A stretch of 64,000 nucleotides of DNA from Micromonospora endophytica (GCF_003236305.1 NZ_POTX01000004.1:1-64000), one strand, 5' to 3'. Numbered from the stretch's first letter, positions 16,762-27,480 are shown. Numbers and translations: made by a program. Notes: generated from the letters alone by a model not told the origin.

Positions 16762-18291
16762 ATGTCTGCTCTGGATACGTCCCCACCTCTCGCGCCGCCA
16801 CGGCGGCGGAGGTGGTTGCCGCGCGTGGTCGCCGCCGGCGTGACGGCGGTGCTGGCCGGTGTCGCCGGCGCGGCCGTGGTGTCGACCCCCGCGGCAGCGG
16901 CGACCGTCGACACCAACGCGTGGTACGTGTTGGTGAACCGCAACAGTGGCAAGGCGTTGGACGTCTACAACCTGGCCACCAACGATGGGGCGCGGATCAC
17001 CCAGTGGACGCGTAACAACGGCAACCAGCAGCAGTGGCAGTTCGTGGACTCCGGTGGTGGCTACTACCGGGTCAAGTCGCGGCATTCCGGCAAGGTGCTT
17101 GACGTCTACAACTTCTCCACCGCCAACGGCGCGTCGATCGTGCAGTGGAGTGACGGCAACGGCACCAACCAGCAGTTCCGCCTGGCCGACTCCGACGGCG
17201 GTTACGTGCGGCTGATCAACCGCAACAGCAACAAGGTGCTGGAGGTGCAGAGCGCCTCGACCGCCGACGGCGGCAACATCGTCCAGTACGACGACTGGAA
17301 CGGCGCCAACCAGCAGTGGCAGCTCGTCCGGGTCGACGGCACCAACCCCACCCCGGGGCCGACCACGCCGCCGCCGTCGGGCAACTGTGATCTTCCGTCG
17401 TCGTACCGGTGGTCGTCGAGCGGTGCGTTGGCGCAGCCGAGGTCGGGGTGGGTGTCGCTGAAGGACTTCACGCATGCGCCGTACAACGGTCGGCATCTGG
17501 TCTACGCCACCACGCATGACACGGGTACGTCGTGGGGGTCGATGAACTTCGGTCTGTTCGACAACTGGTCGCAGATGGGTTCGGCGAGTCAGAACCAGAT
17601 GCCGTTCTCGGCGGTGGCGCCGTCGTTGTTCTACTTCGCGCCGCGCAACATCTGGGTGTTGGCGTACCAGTGGGGTGGGCCGGCGTTCTCGTACCGGACC
17701 TCGACGGATCCGACGAACGTGAACAGTTGGTCGGCGCATCAGACGTTGTTCAGCGGGAGCATCTCCGGTTCCGGCACCGGGCCGATCGATCAGGCGTTGA
17801 TCGGTGACGACCAGAACATGTACCTGTTCTTCGCCGGTGACAACGGTCGGATCTACCGGGCCAGCATGCCGATCGGTAACTTCCCGGGCAGCTTCGGTTC
17901 GAACTACACCACGATCATGACCGACACCACGAACAACCTGTTCGAGGCGGTTCAGGTGTACAAGCTCGCGGGTCAGAACCGGTACCTGATGCTGGTCGAG
18001 GCGATCGGTGCGCAGGGTCGTTACTTCCGGTCGTTCACCGCCACCAGCCTGGGTGGGACGTGGACGCCGCAGGCCGCGACCGAGAGCAACCCGTTCGCGG
18101 GCAAGGCCAACAGCGGCGCGACCTGGACCAACGACATCAGCCACGGTGAGTTGATCCGGACCAACGCCGACCAGACCATGACCGTGGACCCGTGCAACCT
18201 GCAACTGCTGTACCAGGGTCGCGCGCCGAACTCCGGCGGTGACTACGGCCTGCTGCCGTACCGGCCGGGCCTGCTCACCCTGCAACGCTGA
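16762..18291 (+). CDS. CBM13 plus GH62 alpha-L-arabinofuranosidase
   Basis: 509-aa secreted enzyme that removes arabinose side chains from arabinoxylan. Signal peptide at residues 1-47 (PRRRRWLPR, hydrophobic core, AAAA). Residues 52-191 are a ricin-type CBM13 trefoil with three repeats ending NQQQWQF, NQQFRL and NQQWQLV. A Pro/Thr linker (196-206) leads to the GH62 domain (208-509), with the likely catalytic residues D235 (SLKDFT), D343 (PIDQAL) and E395 (LFEAVQ). ATG at 16762 follows GAAGGAGGA. Regulated through the LacI-type palindrome upstream and ended by a strong hairpin. Confidence 0.93.
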   Translation: MSALDTSPPLAPPRRRRWLPRVVAAGVTAVLAGVAGAAVVSTPAAAATVDTNAWYVLVNRNSGKALDVYNLATNDGARITQWTRNNGNQQQWQFVDSGGGYYRVKSRHSGKVLDVYNFSTANGASIVQWSDGNGTNQQFRLADSDGGYVRLINRNSNKVLEVQSASTADGGNIVQYDDWNGANQQWQLVRVDGTNPTPGPTTPPPSGNCDLPSSYRWSSSGALAQPRSGWVSLKDFTHAPYNGRHLVYATTHDTGTSWGSMNFGLFDNWSQMGSASQNQMPFSAVAPSLFYFAPRNIWVLAYQWGGPAFSYRTSTDPTNVNSWSAHQTLFSGSISGSGTGPIDQALIGDDQNMYLFFAGDNGRIYRASMPIGNFPGSFGSNYTTIMTDTTNNLFEAVQVYKLAGQNRYLMLVEAIGAQGRYFRSFTATSLGGTWTPQAATESNPFAGKANSGATWTNDISHGELIRTNADQTMTVDPCNLQLLYQGRAPNSGGDYGLLPYRPGLLTLQR

Positions 18292-18307
18292 CGAGGTAAC
18301 TGGATTG

Positions 18308-18337
18308 GGGCGGGCTCGGCACACGCCGAGCCCGCCC
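18308..18337. terminator. Bidirectional hairpin terminator
   Basis: Perfect 13-bp stem GGGCGGGCTCGGC (18308-18320) / GCCGAGCCCGCCC (18325-18337) with ACAC loop, between the convergent GH62 and hydrolase genes. Confidence 0.9.
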
Positions 18338-18344
18338 GAATCTG

Positions 18345-19139
18345 TCAACGCGCGTGTTGCAGCGCCCAGCCGAGCGCCTTGTCCGCGACCGCCTCCCAGC
18401 CCGGCTCGGCGCAGGTCCAGTGCGACCGTCCCGGGAACTCGTGATACTCGGTGATGGTGTCCGGCGCCTTGTAGTGGTTGGCGTTGGACTTGTTCACCGA
18501 CGGCGGCATGATGTGGTCCGCGCCGCCACCGATGAACAGCAACGGCGCCCGCTCGTTGTTGTGGAAGTCGACCCAGGTCTCCTGCTTGCCCGGCTTGAAG
18601 TTGGCGATCAGCCCGTACGCCCAGACCCAGCTGCCGGGCGCAGGGATCGCGTACCTGTCGTACGCGGCTCGCGACTCCTCCTCCGACAGCGTGTTGCAGA
18701 ACGCGTAGTGCCACTGCTCCGGGGTGAACCCGGCTGCCTGGTGCCGCTTCGCCGGGTTGTTGAGGATCGGGAAGAGGGACTTGATCTGCGACGGCGGAGT
18801 GACCCGGATGCCCTCCGGCGGGGCCGAGCCGATGACCACGCCGGCGGCGCCGTGGCCCCGGTCGAGCAGCAGTTGAGTGAGGGTGCCGCCGAACGAGTGA
18901 CCGATCAGGATCGGCTTCTCCGGCAACGCGTTGATGACCTTCTCCAGGTGGGCCAGAGTCTCCGGGACCGTCACCGTGGCGATCGGCGTCGGGTCGGCGC
19001 GCAGCGCCTCCACCTCCACCTCGAAACTCGGATAGGCGGGAGCGACGACGGTGTGTCCCTGGGCCTCGTAGTACGGGATCCACTGCTCCCAGCTGCGTGG
19101 AGTGACCCACAGGCCGTGGATGAGGACGATCGTGCTCAT
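18345..19139 (-). CDS. Alpha/beta hydrolase (third gene of hydrolase operon)
   Basis: 264-aa cytoplasmic serine hydrolase. Oxyanion region IHGLW at the N-terminus, nucleophile S82 in GHSFGG, and a probable catalytic His in GRSHWTC near the C-terminus. No signal peptide. It overlaps the upstream hydrolase by 4 bases (ATGA), so the three hydrolases are one translational unit. Substrate unknown; the family includes esterases and lactonases. Confidence 0.8.
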   Translation of the reverse strand: MSTIVLIHGLWVTPRSWEQWIPYYEAQGHTVVAPAYPSFEVEVEALRADPTPIATVTVPETLAHLEKVINALPEKPILIGHSFGGTLTQLLLDRGHGAAGVVIGSAPPEGIRVTPPSQIKSLFPILNNPAKRHQAAGFTPEQWHYAFCNTLSEEESRAAYDRYAIPAPGSWVWAYGLIANFKPGKQETWVDFHNNERAPLLFIGGGADHIMPPSVNKSNANHYKAPDTITEYHEFPGRSHWTCAEPGWEAVADKALGWALQHAR

Positions 19140-19969
19140 GCGTCGTACTCCTTCAGGAACGTGAGCAGGTCGTTGCCGAGCTGCTCCTTGTGGGTGTCGG
19201 TGATGCCGTGCGGTGCGCCCGGGTAGACGATGAGCTGGGCGCCCTTGACCAGAGCCGCCGACGCCTTGCCGCCGACCTCGAAGGGCACGACCTGGTCGTC
19301 GTCGCCGTGAATGACAAGCGTCGGCACGTCGAACTTCGCGAGGTCGTCCCGGAAGTCGGTGGCCGAGAAGGCGGCGATCGACTCGTACGCGTTGCGATGC
19401 CCCGCCGCCATCGACTGGAGCCAGAAAGCGCGCCGGACACCCTCGGAGATCTGCACACCGGGGCGGTTGTTGCCGAAGAACGGCCCGTCGGCGAGATCGC
19501 GGTAGAGCTGCGAGCGGTCTGCCAGGGACCCGGCCCGCAGCCCGTAGAACACCTCGACCGGTACGCCGTTCGGGTTGTCGTCGCCGCGCACCATGAGCGG
19601 CGGCACGGCGGAGACCAGCACCGCCTGCGCGACCCGGGCGGTGCCGTGCCGGCCGATGTAGCGGGTGATCTCGCCGCCGCCGGTGGAGAAACCGACAACC
19701 GTGACGTCCCGCAGCTCCAGCTGCTCGATGAGGGCGTGCAGATCGTCGGCGTACGTGTCCATCTCGTTGCCGTGCCAGGTCTGCGTCGACCGGCCGTGTC
19801 CGCGCCGGTCGTGTGCGATCACCCGGTACCCGTTGTTTGCCAGGAACAGTTGCTGCGCCTCCCAGCTGTCGGAGTTCAGCGGCCAGCCGTGGCTGAGCAC
19901 GACCGGGCGTCCGCTGCCCCAGTCCTTGTAGAAGATCTGCGTTCCGTCGGCGGTGGTCACGAAGCTCAT
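19136..19969 (-). CDS. Alpha/beta hydrolase of the non-haem chloroperoxidase type
   Basis: 277 aa. HGWPL oxyanion loop, DRRGHGRS, nucleophile S95 in GFSTGGGE, catalytic Asp in HGDDDQVV and His in GAPHGI. This layout matches cofactor-free haloperoxidases/perhydrolases, which act chiefly as esterases; peroxidation is a side activity. Middle gene of the operon, with 4-base overlaps on both sides. Confidence 0.88.
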   Translation of the reverse strand: MSFVTTADGTQIFYKDWGSGRPVVLSHGWPLNSDSWEAQQLFLANNGYRVIAHDRRGHGRSTQTWHGNEMDTYADDLHALIEQLELRDVTVVGFSTGGGEITRYIGRHGTARVAQAVLVSAVPPLMVRGDDNPNGVPVEVFYGLRAGSLADRSQLYRDLADGPFFGNNRPGVQISEGVRRAFWLQSMAAGHRNAYESIAAFSATDFRDDLAKFDVPTLVIHGDDDQVVPFEVGGKASAALVKGAQLIVYPGAPHGITDTHKEQLGNDLLTFLKEYDA

Positions 19970-20748
19970 CGAGCTGCCTTCCGGATCAGTTCAGCGGTGA
20001 CGCGGGGCTGGGAGATCATGGCGACGTGCGAGGCCCGCACCTCGACGGTGTGTGCGCGGGCACGGCTGGCCATGAACCGCTGCGCGGCGGCCGGGATCAG
20101 GTTGTCGTCCCGCGCGACCAGGTAGAAGGAGGGGACCGTTCGCCAGGCGGGTGGGCCGGACGGCTCGCCCAGGGTGGTGGTGTCGCCGGGACGCTGGGTG
20201 GCGGCCATCAGGTCGGTGGTCGAGCGAGGCAGGTCGCCAGCGAAGACCTCCCGGAACACCTCCGGCTTGACGTAACCGTCCACACCCCCGGGATGCTGCC
20301 GGAAGTCCAGGGCGGCCTCACCGAGCTTGGTGCCCGGGTACTTGAGCTGGAGTTGTTGCAGCGTCTCGCCGCTGTCGGGGGCGAACGCGGCCACGTACAC
20401 CAGGGCCTTGACGTTGGGGTTGCCGAGCGCGGCGTTGGTGATCACCATGCCGCCGTACGAGTGCCCGACCAGCACCAGCGGTCCGGGCAGCGTGGCCAGG
20501 ATGCTCGCCAGGTAGGCCGAGTCGCCGGAAACGCTGCGTAGCGGGTTGGGCGGTGCGAGCACCCGGTAGCCGTCGTGCAGCAGGATCCGGGCGACATCGT
20601 TCCATCCTGAGGCGTCGGCGAACGCGCCGTGGACCAGGACGACTGTCGGCTTACTGCGGGTGGATGCGGCGGCCGGTGCCCCGATGAGGGCGCCGGTCGC
20701 GATCGCCGCCGAGCCGGCGATGAGGTTCCGTCGAGTTGGCATGCTCAT
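19966..20748 (-). CDS. Exported alpha/beta hydrolase with twin-arginine signal
   Basis: 260 aa. The N-terminus [20 protein letters not shown] has a twin-arginine motif and a mild hydrophobic core ending APAAAS, so Tat export is likely. The hydrolase has [10 protein letters not shown], nucleophile S97 in GHSYGG and a C-terminal [11 protein letters not shown] that supplies the His. It resembles the alpha/beta hydrolases annotated as esterases near EstC/salicylate esterase families. The start at 20748 is fixed by GAGGAG 7 bases upstream; the frame is open to 20955. First gene of the three-hydrolase operon. Confidence 0.82.
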   Translation of the reverse strand: MSMPTRRNLIAGSAAIATGALIGAPAAASTRSKPTVVLVHGAFADASGWNDVARILLHDGYRVLAPPNPLRSVSGDSAYLASILATLPGPLVLVGHSYGGMVITNAALGNPNVKALVYVAAFAPDSGETLQQLQLKYPGTKLGEAALDFRQHPGGVDGYVKPEVFREVFAGDLPRSTTDLMAATQRPGDTTTLGEPSGPPAWRTVPSFYLVARDDNLIPAAAQRFMASRARAHTVEVRASHVAMISQPRVTAELIRKAAR

Positions 20749-20788
20749 CACGCTCCTCGATCCGACGACGGTAGCGGTATCAGTAGGT

Positions 20789-21565
20789 TTACGGTGCCGA
20801 CAGCGGCAGCCAGTGCAGGCGCTCGCCGAGCCCGTCCGGGGTGGCGGCGAACGCGCGCTCGACCGCCTGGCGGCCCTGACTGAAATGCGACCAGCCTTCG
20901 TAGTGCACCGGGATGATGGTTCGGGGCCGGACCAGGCGGCAGAGTTCCACGGCATCGGCGGCGGTGAGGCTGTAATGCAGTCCGCCGCTGATCGGGAACC
21001 GCACCGCGCCCAGGTGCAGCAGGACGGTGTCCACGGTCATCCGGCGTGGCACCTGGCGGACGCCCGGGTAGAGCACCGTGTCACCGGTGATCCAGAGGAC
21101 CCCGTGCTGCTGGCCCGCCCAGGCCAGCGCGAACCCGATCACCTGCCCGACGATGGGCCGACTCAGCGCCGGACCGTGCCGGCACGGTGTCGCGGTAACG
21201 GTGATCGCTGGGCGGTCGTCGCCTTCCAACACCGTCTCCTCCCAGGCCCGCAACCCTCGGACCTGGCCACCGAGACGACGGGCCCCAGCCCGCGTGGTGA
21301 TCACCACCGGTGCCTCGGCCAGCAGCTCACGTCCCCGATCGTCCAGATTGTCGGCGTGGTGGTCGTGACTGAGCAGGATCGCGTCCACCGGCCCGATCTC
21401 TTCCGGTCGCCGCGCTGGCCCGGTTCTCTTCCGCGAACTGGTGCCCCATCCGAACGAATAGCGCCGGCCCGGCGGGTCGAAGGTCGGGTCGGTGAGGATC
21501 CGCCATCCGGACACCTCGATCAGGGCCGTCGGACCGCCGATATGGGTCACTCGTACGTCCTTCAT
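20789..21565 (-). CDS. MBL-fold metallo-hydrolase
   Basis: 258-aa metallo-beta-lactamase-fold enzyme of the UlaG-like group. The metal site is SHDHHADN (residues 66-73) followed by a distal GDT and a C-terminal VHYEGWSHF. The start at 21565 (MKDVRVTHIGG) matches the first strand of the fold; an in-frame extension to 21601 is unlikely. It lies 40 bases upstream of the hydrolase operon in the same direction and may be cotranscribed. Reaction unknown; relatives hydrolyse lactones, N-acyl amides or phosphodiesters. Confidence 0.82.
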   Translation of the reverse strand: MKDVRVTHIGGPTALIEVSGWRILTDPTFDPPGRRYSFGWGTSSRKRTGPARRPEEIGPVDAILLSHDHHADNLDDRGRELLAEAPVVITTRAGARRLGGQVRGLRAWEETVLEGDDRPAITVTATPCRHGPALSRPIVGQVIGFALAWAGQQHGVLWITGDTVLYPGVRQVPRRMTVDTVLLHLGAVRFPISGGLHYSLTAADAVELCRLVRPRTIIPVHYEGWSHFSQGRQAVERAFAATPDGLGERLHWLPLSAP

Positions 21566-21600
21566 GTACCCGACCCTGCACGGCTGCCGGCAGCGGTGCA

Positions 21601-24348
21601 TCAGTCAGTTGACTGCGGCAGCGCCTCCAGGGCCGCGCGCAGCTGAGCCCGACCGCTGATGCCCAGCTTCGGGAAGAGCCGGTACAGGTGTGAGCTGACC
21701 GTGCGATGCGATATGAACAACCGCTGGGCGATCTCCCGATTGGTCAGGCCCGCCGCGGCGAGCATCGCCGTCTGCAACTCCTGCGACGTCAGTTGCTCAC
21801 CGGACGAGGCGGCCCGCCCCGCGCTCTCCTCACCGGCAGCGCGCAACTCCTCCCGGGCGAGGCGGGCCCAGACCGCCGCGCCGAGCGAGTCGAAGCCGTC
21901 CCGCGCCGCGCGCAGCGGCGCCCGCGACTCCAGGATCCGCCGGTTGCGTCGCAACCAGGAACCATGTGCCAGGTGCAGCCGGGCACGGTGCACCGGCCAC
22001 GCCGTCAGATCCATGGCCAGGGCTTTCGCGTACGCCTGCGCCGCGTCCTGCTCGGCGGCGAGCAGGGCCTCGGCGTACGCGAGGCAGCGGTGCAGCATCG
22101 GCGAGGGGAACCTGGCCGCCCGTTCCCTGGCCCGGGTCAGGATCTCCCGTACCTCGCCGTGGCGACCCGACCGGACCGCGGCGTCGGCGAGATCCGGCAG
22201 CGCCCATCCGGACATGTCCGGATGGAAACAGTCGTCCTGCGGGTCGAAGACCCGCAACAGCAGATCAACTGCCTCATCGTGTCGGCCGGCGGCGTTCGCG
22301 GCCAGCCCGCGAGCGTGCTGCGCGGCCTCGGCGACGAACCGGACCCCGACCACGAGCGGACTGGACAGCACCGAGTCGGCCAGCCGGGACGCCGTCTCGT
22401 GGTTGCCGTACATCGCCTCCAGCAGCGCCCCGGCGGCCCGGGCGGCGACGGTCCAGAAGTGGTCGCCGGTCTCCTCGGCCAGCGCACCGGCCTCCGCCAG
22501 GTCGGCCCGGACCGCCGGCCACCGTCCCAACCACAGCCGGATGAAGCCGCTCGACGAGAGCGTGCGGGCCAGCAGCGCGGCGCGGCCCTGTGCCCGGTAT
22601 CCGGCGGCGGCGGTGGCCATGAACGACGAGGCGGTGACGAAGTCACCGAGAATGAGCGCCGCCCCGCCGAGGAACCGCATGGCGTCGATGTCGCTGCGGT
22701 CCGGGATCAGGCTGGGAAGCTGGCGCAGCACGTCGGGTCCGTGCACGTCCGGCTGGGCGTACGCGGCGATGGCGAGCGCCGCCGGCTCGTCGGCGGCGAA
22801 GCCGAGCTTGCCCAGCACCCCGGTGATCCGCGCGCCCGCCTCCGACGGCAGGCCCGCCCACCAACAGCGGGACGCGGCTCGCCAGCAGAGCATGGCGGCC
22901 AGGTCGGGGTGACCCTCCGCCTGGGCCTCCAGCGCGAGGTCGCAGAGCAGGTCCAAGCGGCCGGTGTCGCCCACATCGCCGGGCTCCACGATGTCCCGGA
23001 CCAGCGCCAACCGGGCCCGGTCGGCGGGACCGCCCCCGTCCAGATCGACCTTGGTGAGCAACTGCACCACGAGCTGGCGGTCGTGCAGTTGGGAAGCCAA
23101 CTCGGCGGCGCGCAGCAGCAACGACGAACGCCGTACCGGGCTGCCGGTCAGATCCGCGGCCCGGTCCAGGCCAGTGACCGCGACACCGAGTGCACCCCGT
23201 TCGAGAGCACGCGCGGCGGCGGCTTCCAGCTCACCACTGACCTGCTCGTCCGGGCCCAGCGCCGCGGCGCTGCGATGCCAGGCCCGCCGGTCCGGTTCGT
23301 CGGCGAGCTGTTCGGCCAACGCGGTGTGGATGGCCATCCGGGCGATGTCGTGGACTGCGGCGTACACCGCCGAACGGACCAGGGGATGCCGGAACCGCAA
23401 CCGGCGGCCCTGAACCTGGAGCAGGCCCGCGTCGATGGCCGGCTGGATCACCTCGGCGGCGATCGGTGTGCCGGTCAGCGTCTGCGCTGCCGCCAGCAAC
23501 CTGGGTAGCGGACAACCGGCGTCCGCGGAGAACGCCGCCACCAGTGCGCGAGTCGCTTCCGGCAGTTGCGCGTAGCGGTCCGCGAACGCCGATTCGAGGC
23601 GTTCGTTGAGCGGCAGCAACTCGGGCGGCTCCGCACCGGGCGAGAGCAGGCGCGGCAGCTCCACCAGCGCGAGGGGATTACCGGCCGCTTCAGCGAGCAC
23701 CCGCTCACGCAGCCGGGGAGCCAGACCCGGGGCGTGTTCGGTCAGTAGCCGCTGCGCGGCGCCGTCATCCAGTTCGGCGAGTGACAACTGGCCGAGGCCG
23801 GTGCCGGCGAGTACCCCGGCGTGCTGGGCGCGGACCGCCATCAGCGCCGCGATCGGCTCCACCGTCAGCCGGCGAGCCACGAACACCAGCACATTCAACG
23901 TCTCCGGGTCGAGCCAGTGCGCGTCCTCGGCCACGATCAGCAGCGGAGTGCGGGCCGCCCGGTCGCCGAGCAGTTCCAGCACGGCCAGCCCGACAGTGAA
24001 CAGATCCGCCGGGGCGTCCTCCTGACCGAACGCGCCGCGCAGTGTGCGCTGTAGTCGCGGGGTCAGCGTGTGCATGTTGCCCAGCAGCGGGGCGAGGAGC
24101 TGGTGCAGGCCGGCGAAGGGCAGCGCCGACTCGGCTTCGACGCCATTCATCACGAGCACCGCCATCTCGGCTTCGCTCGCTGCCCGCTGCGCGGCGGTGA
24201 GCAGCATGGTCTTGCCGATGCCGGGGTGGCCCCGGACCACCAGGGCCGCGCCACGGCGGTTACGCGCCTCAGCGAGAAGCTGTGTGATGATCGCCAGTTC
24301 GTCGTCTCGGCCGTGCATGCCGTGCCGACGGGCATCCACCTCGGTCAT
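21601..24348 (-). CDS. LAL-type LuxR transcriptional regulator (copy 1)
   Basis: 915-aa large ATP-binding LuxR regulator. AAA/NACHT-like ATPase with Walker A GHPGIGKT at residues 40-47 and Walker B LLIVAEDAHWLD, a helical TPR-like centre, and a C-terminal LuxR helix-turn-helix (LTNREIAQRLFISHRTVSSH). It probably activates nearby genes on binding a ligand, in the manner of MalT. Its start is about 100 bases from that of a second LAL gene pointing the other way, so the two can share one control region. Confidence 0.9.
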   Translation of the reverse strand: MTEVDARRHGMHGRDDELAIITQLLAEARNRRGAALVVRGHPGIGKTMLLTAAQRAASEAEMAVLVMNGVEAESALPFAGLHQLLAPLLGNMHTLTPRLQRTLRGAFGQEDAPADLFTVGLAVLELLGDRAARTPLLIVAEDAHWLDPETLNVLVFVARRLTVEPIAALMAVRAQHAGVLAGTGLGQLSLAELDDGAAQRLLTEHAPGLAPRLRERVLAEAAGNPLALVELPRLLSPGAEPPELLPLNERLESAFADRYAQLPEATRALVAAFSADAGCPLPRLLAAAQTLTGTPIAAEVIQPAIDAGLLQVQGRRLRFRHPLVRSAVYAAVHDIARMAIHTALAEQLADEPDRRAWHRSAAALGPDEQVSGELEAAAARALERGALGVAVTGLDRAADLTGSPVRRSSLLLRAAELASQLHDRQLVVQLLTKVDLDGGGPADRARLALVRDIVEPGDVGDTGRLDLLCDLALEAQAEGHPDLAAMLCWRAASRCWWAGLPSEAGARITGVLGKLGFAADEPAALAIAAYAQPDVHGPDVLRQLPSLIPDRSDIDAMRFLGGAALILGDFVTASSFMATAAAGYRAQGRAALLARTLSSSGFIRLWLGRWPAVRADLAEAGALAEETGDHFWTVAARAAGALLEAMYGNHETASRLADSVLSSPLVVGVRFVAEAAQHARGLAANAAGRHDEAVDLLLRVFDPQDDCFHPDMSGWALPDLADAAVRSGRHGEVREILTRARERAARFPSPMLHRCLAYAEALLAAEQDAAQAYAKALAMDLTAWPVHRARLHLAHGSWLRRNRRILESRAPLRAARDGFDSLGAAVWARLAREELRAAGEESAGRAASSGEQLTSQELQTAMLAAAGLTNREIAQRLFISHRTVSSHLYRLFPKLGISGRAQLRAALEALPQSTD

Positions 24349-24439
24349 GCGCTGAAGTTATGTGCCGGGAAAAGGCGCTCGCGTCCGCCGAGTCACGTAG
24401 TCGTCACCGCGGAATGCGTAGCGCGACTCACGTATCGCG

Positions 24440-24445
24440 TAGTCT
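24440..24445 (+). promoter_or_regulatory. -10-like hexamer, probable leaderless promoter
   Basis: TAGTCT followed by 7 bases and the GTG at 24453. No Shine-Dalgarno is present before that GTG. The neighbouring GACTCACGTATCGCGTAGTC (24425-24444) is a loose palindrome that may be an operator. Confidence 0.4.
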
Positions 24446-24452
24446 GCTGGCC

Positions 24453-27179
24453 GTGCTGCTGGGACGAGCCACCGAACGTGCCGCGCTGGAGACCCTGCTG
24501 GACCGGGTCCGGGCCGGGATGAGTCAGGTGATCGTGTTGCGCGGTGAGGCCGGGATCGGCAAGACGGCGCTGCTCGACGCGGTCGCCGAGGCCGGCACGG
24601 ACCTGCAGGTGTTGCGGGTCGCCGGGGTCGAGGCGGAGGCGGAGTTTCCGTTCGCCGCCCTGCATCGCCTGCTCGTCGCGTACGTCAACGATCTCGACGG
24701 GTTGCCGGCCACGCAGCGGCAGGCGCTGTCGGTGGCCTTCGGCCTCACCGACGGCCTGGCCGCCGACCGGTTCCTGGTGAGCCTCGCCGTGTTGTCGCTG
24801 CTCGCCCGGACCGCCGTCCGTGGCCCGGTGCTGTGCTGCGTGGACGACACCCAGTGGTTGGACCGCGAGTCGCTGAACGTGCTCGCCTTCGTGGCCCGTC
24901 GGGTGCACGCCGAGGGCATCGGCCTGGTCTTCACCGTCCGCACCGGCACCGACGACGTGGCCGTGCTGGAGGGGCTGCCGGTGCTGATGGTCGAGGGGCT
25001 GCCCCAGCCGGACGCCCTGGAACTGCTGCGTTCGGTGGTCAGTGGGGTCCTCGACCCGAAGGTGGCCGGGCAGATCGTCACGGCGACCCGGGGCAACCCG
25101 CTCGCCATCACCGACCTCTCCGCCTCGCTCACCGGCAACCAGTTGGCCGGTGCGCTGCTGTTGCCCGAGCCGCTGCCGGTCGGCAACCGGCTCGAAGCGC
25201 ACTACCTCCAGCAGGTGCGCCGGTTCGCGTCGGCGACCCAGCGTTGGTTGCTGGTGGCGGCGGCCGAACCGCAGGGCGACATCGGGTACGTCACCGCAGC
25301 TGCCGCCGACCTCGGTGTCCGACCGGAAGCCGCCGACGAGGCCGAGCGCGCCAAACTCGTCACCCTGGCCGCGGAGATCCGGTTCCGGCACCCGCTCGTC
25401 CGGTCGGCCGTCTACGGTGGCGCGACGAGTTCCGAACGCCGGCGGGCGCATCAGGCGCTGGCGGTGGCGACCACCCGCACCGCCGACGCCGACCGGAGGG
25501 CGTGGCACCGGGCCTCCGCCGCGCTCCAGCCGGACGAGGAGGTCGCCGCCGATCTCGTCCTGGCCGCCGGGCGGGCCGCGAACCGAGGCGGGTACGCCGC
25601 ACGGGCCACCTTCCTCACCCGCGCCGCCGAACTCACGCCCGACGAACGGGCCCGCGCCGGGCGGCTGCTCGCTGCCGCCGACGCCGCCTTCACCTCGGGC
25701 GCACCGACCCAGGCGCAGATGTTGCTGGACGCCATCGACCCGGACCTGCTGGACGCCACCGGCCAGGGAAACCGTCTGATGCTGCGTGCTCGGACGATCG
25801 TCGCCCTCGGTGCCGAGCGCGGCATGGCCCAGGTGCCGGCCACCTGCCTGGCCGCGTACGAGGCGTTCCGTGGCGACCGCCCGGAACTGGCGCGTACCGC
25901 CCTGCTCGGTGCCATCGACGGCTCGCTGGCCTCGGAATATCTGATCGAGGGCACCGACCTGCGGCGGATCGCCGAAACGGTGACTCGGCGGCCCGGCCGG
26001 GGCGAGACCCTCACCGATCTGGTCCTGGACGCCTTCGCGATGTCCGTGGTCAGTGTCCCCGACGCGGTGCCGCTGATCCGCCGCGCGACGACCTGGCTCG
26101 CCACCGGTGAGGTCTCCGACACCGTGCTGCTCACCCACTACCTCACCGGGGTCACCCTGTGCACCCGGATCTGGGCGGACCGGACCCGCGAGGCGATCCT
26201 GCACCGGACCGCGGCGGTGGCCCGGCGTACCGGTGCCCTCCAGGTGCTGGAGATCGCGCTGTTCGCGCTGGCCACTCACGAGACCACCCTGGGCCGGCTG
26301 GAGGCCGCCGACGAACTGCTGCTCGAGGTGCACCAGCTGCGTAGCGCGGTGGCGAGCACGCCGTACATGTGGGAGGTGTTCCGCAGCCCGGAGCAGGTCG
26401 GCTGGCGGGCCCTGGACGATGCGCCGGAACACATCGGTCGCGCCCGGCAGGCCGCGACCTGGCTCGGGATGGGCGCCAGCGTCTGCCTCACGGACCTCGG
26501 GTCGATCATCCTCGACCTGGCCCGGGGCAACTACGCGGCAGCGGCCACCACCGCCGCCGCACTGATCGAGGACGACTACGCGGGTGCGTACGCCCGGGTG
26601 CTACCTGACCTGATCGAAGCGGCTGTCTACGCCGAGGACCGGGACCGCGCCGGGCAGGCGCTGGAGTTGCTCATCGAGCGGGCGACGACCAGCGGCAGCC
26701 CGTGGGCGTTGGGCCTGCTCGACCGGTCCCGCGCGCTGCTCGCGCCCGACTCGGCGGCGGAGGACCTTTTCCGGTCCGCGATCGCGACGCTTGGCGACAC
26801 CGCCGCGGTCGGTGACCTCGCCCGCGCCTACCTGCTCTACGGCGAATGGCTGCGGCGGCAGCGGCGGCGCCGGGACGCCCGTGACCCACTGCGTACCGCA
26901 CTGGCGATGTTCGAGGAGTTGGGCGCACCCGCCTTCGCCGAGCGGACCCGCCAGGAGCTGCTCGCCACCGGCGAGACCGCCCGCAAACGCAACCCGGAGA
27001 CCGCCGGCGACCTGACTCCGCAGGAGGCCGCGATCGCCGCACTGGCCCGCGACGGGCTGACCAACCCCGAGATCGCCGAGCGGCTCTTCATCAGCACCAG
27101 CACCGTCGATTACCACCTGCGCAAGGTGTTCCGGAAACTCGGGGTGGAGTCGCGCCGACAACTCGGCCGGGTGCTCTGA
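24453..27179 (+). CDS. LAL-type LuxR transcriptional regulator (copy 2)
   Basis: 908 aa from GTG 24453. Walker A GEAGIGKT at residues 31-38, Walker B VLCCVDDTQWLD, and the sensor region FRHPLVRSAVYGGA. Tetratricopeptide-like helices fill the middle, and the C-terminal LuxR helix-turn-helix is LTNPEIAERLFISTSTVDYH. The frame is open to an ATG at 24360, but homology to other LALs (VLLGRATERAALE) and a well-placed -10 favour 24453. It is divergent from LAL copy 1; the two share architecture but are clearly diverged. Confidence 0.88.
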   Translation: MLLGRATERAALETLLDRVRAGMSQVIVLRGEAGIGKTALLDAVAEAGTDLQVLRVAGVEAEAEFPFAALHRLLVAYVNDLDGLPATQRQALSVAFGLTDGLAADRFLVSLAVLSLLARTAVRGPVLCCVDDTQWLDRESLNVLAFVARRVHAEGIGLVFTVRTGTDDVAVLEGLPVLMVEGLPQPDALELLRSVVSGVLDPKVAGQIVTATRGNPLAITDLSASLTGNQLAGALLLPEPLPVGNRLEAHYLQQVRRFASATQRWLLVAAAEPQGDIGYVTAAAADLGVRPEAADEAERAKLVTLAAEIRFRHPLVRSAVYGGATSSERRRAHQALAVATTRTADADRRAWHRASAALQPDEEVAADLVLAAGRAANRGGYAARATFLTRAAELTPDERARAGRLLAAADAAFTSGAPTQAQMLLDAIDPDLLDATGQGNRLMLRARTIVALGAERGMAQVPATCLAAYEAFRGDRPELARTALLGAIDGSLASEYLIEGTDLRRIAETVTRRPGRGETLTDLVLDAFAMSVVSVPDAVPLIRRATTWLATGEVSDTVLLTHYLTGVTLCTRIWADRTREAILHRTAAVARRTGALQVLEIALFALATHETTLGRLEAADELLLEVHQLRSAVASTPYMWEVFRSPEQVGWRALDDAPEHIGRARQAATWLGMGASVCLTDLGSIILDLARGNYAAAATTAAALIEDDYAGAYARVLPDLIEAAVYAEDRDRAGQALELLIERATTSGSPWALGLLDRSRALLAPDSAAEDLFRSAIATLGDTAAVGDLARAYLLYGEWLRRQRRRRDARDPLRTALAMFEELGAPAFAERTRQELLATGETARKRNPETAGDLTPQEAAIAALARDGLTNPEIAERLFISTSTVDYHLRKVFRKLGVESRRQLGRVL

Positions 27180-27314
27180 CCTTCCGACGTCCGGCACCAT
27201 GCCCGCAACCGCGCTCGAAGCCGCCGCGAATCGAACGCCATCCCGTCGCCGATCGGAAGCCGAACGCTCGCAGATCGAACGGCAAACGATCGCAAACCGA
27301 AAATTCTAGTTCTG

Positions 27315-27345
27315 TCAGTGTCGCTGGCAGCGACAGCGGCACTGA
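27315..27345 (+). terminator. Hairpin downstream of the LAL gene
   Basis: TCAGTGTCGCT (27315-27325) pairs with AGCGGCACTGA (27335-27345), including one U-G pair, with a 9-base loop, 136 bases past the LAL stop. The gap 27180-27573 otherwise holds two more inverted repeats and no gene. Confidence 0.55.
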
Positions 27346-27480
27346 GCAGGCCAGGCCGCATTGCCGACCAGGTGTTCACCTGTGTGGTGGTCGCTTTGCG
27401 GGCTGGCCCGTCCGTTCCGTTTGCGCTCTCAGCTCGATAGTCCCGGCTCCCCACGTGCCCCGGCCGGCCGGGCCCGCGCC

